A stretch of DNA of 64,000 nucleotides from Gimesia chilikensis (GTDB lineage Bacteria; Planctomycetota; Planctomycetia; Planctomycetales; Planctomycetaceae), in NCBI RefSeq assembly GCF_008329715.1, contig NZ_VTSR01000011.1:248001-312000 (forward strand), written 5' to 3'. Every line of letters starts with the position of its first letter. Position 1 is the stretch's first letter. Under the pieces are notes generated by a model. It had not been told where the DNA came from and searched no databases. It saw only the letters and a list, made by a program, of their open reading frames with translations. This document shows, in pieces, positions 62,114 through 64,000 of the stretch. Position numbers and translations under genes: made by a program.

Positions 62114-63295
62114 ATGCTCGCGCCGACCCAATATTTCCTGTGCTTCGCTCTCTTTTCCGGAGCCGTCTGCTCCACCTTACTGACACAAACCGCATCCGGG
62201 GCTGAGCAATATCGGGTTTATGTGGGCACCTATACCCGCGGCAGCGACAGCAAGGGGATCTACCAGTTGCTGCTGGACAGCAAGACGGGCAAGCTGACGC
62301 ACGTGGATGTCACGGAAAACAGCGTGAATCCCTCGTTTCTGGCGATTTCGCCCAATCAGAAATATCTCTACGCTGTTAATGAAATTAATGATTTCGAAGG
62401 CCAGAAAGCGGGTGCTGTCAGCTCGTATGCGATTGCCGCAGACAGTGGCAAGCTGACGTTTCTCAACCAGCATTCTTCCCGGGGAGGATCTCCCTGTCAC
62501 CTGGTAGTAGATGCGACTGGTAAGTTCGTGCTCGTGGCCAACTATTCCGGCGGTAATATCTGCACGCTGCCGATCCAGAAAGATGGTTCCCTCGGCCCCA
62601 GTTCTGCTTTTGTCCAACACACCGGTTCCAGTGTGAATGCAGCCCGTCAGAAAGCACCGCACGCACATTCGATTAATCTGGATCCCAAGAACCGTCATGC
62701 GGTTGTCGCCGATCTGGGCATTGACGAACTGCGCGTCTACGATTTTTCTGCAGCCGACGGCAGCCTGACTCCGAACGCGGTACCGGGCATCAAAATGGCT
62801 CCGGGAGCCGGTCCGCGGCACTTTGCCTTTCATCCAAGCGGGAAATGGGGTTATGTCATTAACGAGCTGAACCTGACCGTGACCGCCATGAAATACAATC
62901 AAAAGACGGGTGTCTTTGAGATTCTGCAGAATATCACCACCGTTCCAGAAGGAACGAAACGGAAAGGGAATTCCACAGCGCAGGTTCTGGTGCATCCCTC
63001 TGGAAAATTCCTGTATGGCTCCAACCGGGGCCCGAACACGATTGCCATGTATGGAATCGATCAGAAAACGGGCGAACTGACGTCCCTGGGTTATCAGCCG
63101 ACCGGCGGTGCGATTCCGCGGAACTTCAATATCGACCCGAGTGGGAAATTCCTGCTGGCCGCGAACCAGGATTCGAATAACGTCGTCGTATTCAAGATCG
63201 ATCAGAAAACGGGAGTGCTGGAACCGACGGGGCATGAAATCGACGTTCCCAAGCCGGTCTGTATTCAGTTTCTGCCGATCGGCGGTACTCCCTGA
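62114..63295 (+). CDS. secreted lactonase-type beta-propeller (Pgl-like)
   Basis: The start at 62114 gives a signal peptide (MLAPTQYFLCFALFSGAVCS); the frame extends upstream to 62054. The 393-residue protein has repeated propeller blades typical of the lactonase/YbhE-Pgl family: YRVYVGTYTRGSDSKGIYQ, FLAISPNQKYLYAVNEI, GGSPCHLVVDATGKFVLVANYSGGN, HAHSINLDPKNRHAVVADLG and PRHFAFHPSGKWGYVINEL. Cytoplasmic members hydrolyse 6-phosphogluconolactone. This one carries an export signal, so a different lactone or a binding role is likely. It diverges from the split SbcC operon over about 180 bases. Confidence 0.87.
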   Translation: MLAPTQYFLCFALFSGAVCSTLLTQTASGAEQYRVYVGTYTRGSDSKGIYQLLLDSKTGKLTHVDVTENSVNPSFLAISPNQKYLYAVNEINDFEGQKAGAVSSYAIAADSGKLTFLNQHSSRGGSPCHLVVDATGKFVLVANYSGGNICTLPIQKDGSLGPSSAFVQHTGSSVNAARQKAPHAHSINLDPKNRHAVVADLGIDELRVYDFSAADGSLTPNAVPGIKMAPGAGPRHFAFHPSGKWGYVINELNLTVTAMKYNQKTGVFEILQNITTVPEGTKRKGNSTAQVLVHPSGKFLYGSNRGPNTIAMYGIDQKTGELTSLGYQPTGGAIPRNFNIDPSGKFLLAANQDSNNVVVFKIDQKTGVLEPTGHEIDVPKPVCIQFLPIGGTP

Positions 63296-63325
63296 GTTGA
63301 CTGACGTCTATAATGCAGACACCTT

Positions 63326-63350
63326 ACCGCGGAGGAAACCCTGCCGCGGT
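63326..63350 (+). promoter_or_regulatory. hairpin in the trpF leader region
   Basis: ACCGCGG (63326-63332) pairs with CCGCGGT (63344-63350) around an 11-base loop. It could end the upstream propeller transcript or act in the trpF leader. A TATAAT at 63309-63314 has no good -35. No tryptophan-rich leader peptide is visible. Confidence 0.3.
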
Positions 63351-63394
63351 TGCATTGCTTTTGAAAACCTCCAGTCAGAACAAGATCGACACAT

Positions 63395-64000
63395 ATGTGG
63401 ACGAAAATCTGTGGCATTCGTGATGCCGAAACCGCCCGCATGGTGGCGGATCTGGGTGCCTCTGCACTCGGTTTGAATTTTTACGCCCCTTCACCGCGGT
63501 GCATTTCTGTTGAAACCGCTGGGGAAATCGCTACGGCCGTCTCGAAGAATGTCGCTCTGGTCGGATTGTTCGTGAATCACAGCCTGGAGGACATTGAAAC
63601 AATCTGCCAGTCCGTTTCACTCGATCTACTGCAGTTGCACGGTGATGAAACGCCGGAATTCCTGGCGGAACTGGCGGAGCGACTGCCGAACCTGCCTTTG
63701 ATCCGAGCATTTCGAGTGCGGGAAGCGAATCTCGAATCAATCGCCGCCTATCTATCTGACTGCGATCGCTGTGGCAAACGCCCGGATTACCTGCTGATCG
63801 ACGCTTATTCACCAGATGCCTTTGGGGGGACCGGCAAAGTGGCTCCCTGGGCGGTGATTCAGGAATATTATCAGTTTACCGAGTGGCCGCCCCTGATTCT
63901 GGCGGGGGGACTGACCCCCGAGAATGTCGCGGAAGCCATCGCCGCGGTGCAGCCGTTTGGCGTGGATACCGCCAGCGGAGTGGAATCGGCACCGGGGATG
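63395..64000 (+). CDS. trpF: phosphoribosylanthranilate isomerase, 5' part
   Basis: The ATG at 63395 opens a frame of 202 codons that runs off the window. The sequence MWTKICGIRDAETARMVADLGASALGLNF has the catalytic Cys in KICGI. ALVGLFVN, LDLLQLHGDETP, YLLIDAYSPDAFGGTGKV (with the conserved Asp) and LILAGGLTPENV all match TrpF. It performs the third step of tryptophan synthesis, converting phosphoribosylanthranilate to CdRP. Almost the whole TIM barrel is present; the last few residues, including the terminal SGVE-type motif region, are at the window end. No other trp gene is adjacent in the window. Confidence 0.95.
   Translation, partial: MWTKICGIRDAETARMVADLGASALGLNFYAPSPRCISVETAGEIATAVSKNVALVGLFVNHSLEDIETICQSVSLDLLQLHGDETPEFLAELAERLPNLPLIRAFRVREANLESIAAYLSDCDRCGKRPDYLLIDAYSPDAFGGTGKVAPWAVIQEYYQFTEWPPLILAGGLTPENVAEAIAAVQPFGVDTASGVESAPGM

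Noticed and set aside
62177-63235. 352-codon open frame on the minus strand
   Set aside because: It is antisense to the lactonase-type propeller, whose repeats and signal peptide are clear.
63297-63314. TTGACT and TATAAT as a promoter for trpF
   Set aside because: The two hexamers are separated by only six bases, far from the required 16-18, so they cannot form one promoter.

Overview
The window looks like chromosomal DNA of a planctomycete, most likely a marine Gimesia/Planctomyces-type organism. The evidence is gene content: a PSCyt1/DUF1549/DUF1553 protein paired with a DUF1501 protein, a BBP7-type beta-barrel, a cysteine-rich OmpL-like porin, a type I sulfatase, a Ser/Thr kinase with a long cytoplasmic N-terminus and membrane tail next to a divergent ECF-type sigma factor, a TPR-sulfotransferase, HEAT-repeat lipoproteins and many secreted alpha/beta hydrolases. 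The species call is inference. I found no tRNA, rRNA, CRISPR, IS element or phage gene. The window is cut at both ends, inside a FixJ-type response regulator (left) and inside trpF (right).

Layout. 1-0.45 kb: end of a response regulator. 0.5-5.8 kb: CzcA/CzcB-type heavy-metal RND efflux genes plus a small upstream gene, read leftward from a strong promoter with an operator-like palindrome. 6.2-12.1 kb: large MscS-family channel, thioesterase, secreted protein, esterase. 12.3-15.6 kb: membrane-anchored protein translationally coupled to an ABC ATPase. 15.6-24.3 kb: secreted hydrolase, HEAT lipoprotein, STAS protein, LOG-family protein, ECF sigma and Ser/Thr kinase. 24.3-26.9 kb: an APH-fold kinase upstream of a divergent enolase-family protein with catalytic-site substitutions. 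27.2-34.2 kb: Gly-rich secreted protein, PIG-L deacetylase, PSCyt1/DUF1501 pair. 34.2-39.2 kb: BBP7 protein, miniature TMEM43-like protein, exported nucleoside hydrolase, rhamnulokinase. 39.3-48.9 kb: ftsY, porin, sulfatase, purH, beta-propeller and HEAT proteins. 49.0-56.4 kb: an apparent export/maturation locus. 56.4-58.6 kb: His-rich lipoprotein and POT transporter. 58.6-61.9 kb: split SbcC/Rad50 with an SbcD/Mre11-like nuclease. 62.1-64.0 kb: lactonase-like propeller and trpF.

The two most unusual systems are these. (1) At 58630-61930 a Rad50/SbcC-type ATPase is encoded as two separate polypeptides. The upstream one carries Walker A and a CPTC zinc hook. The downstream one carries the signature, Walker B and H-loop. 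An SbcD/Mre11-like phosphoesterase and a 100-residue coiled-coil protein lie between them in the same operon. (2) At 48991-56354 three HlyD-type adaptor proteins are clustered. One is fused to a PqqD/RRE-like winged helix and an M50 (HExxH) membrane metalloprotease, and another to GAF-like domains. They sit with a TPR-sulfotransferase and have no ABC or RND pump beside them.

Homology statements rest on motif recognition by eye. No database search, structure prediction or alignment program was run.
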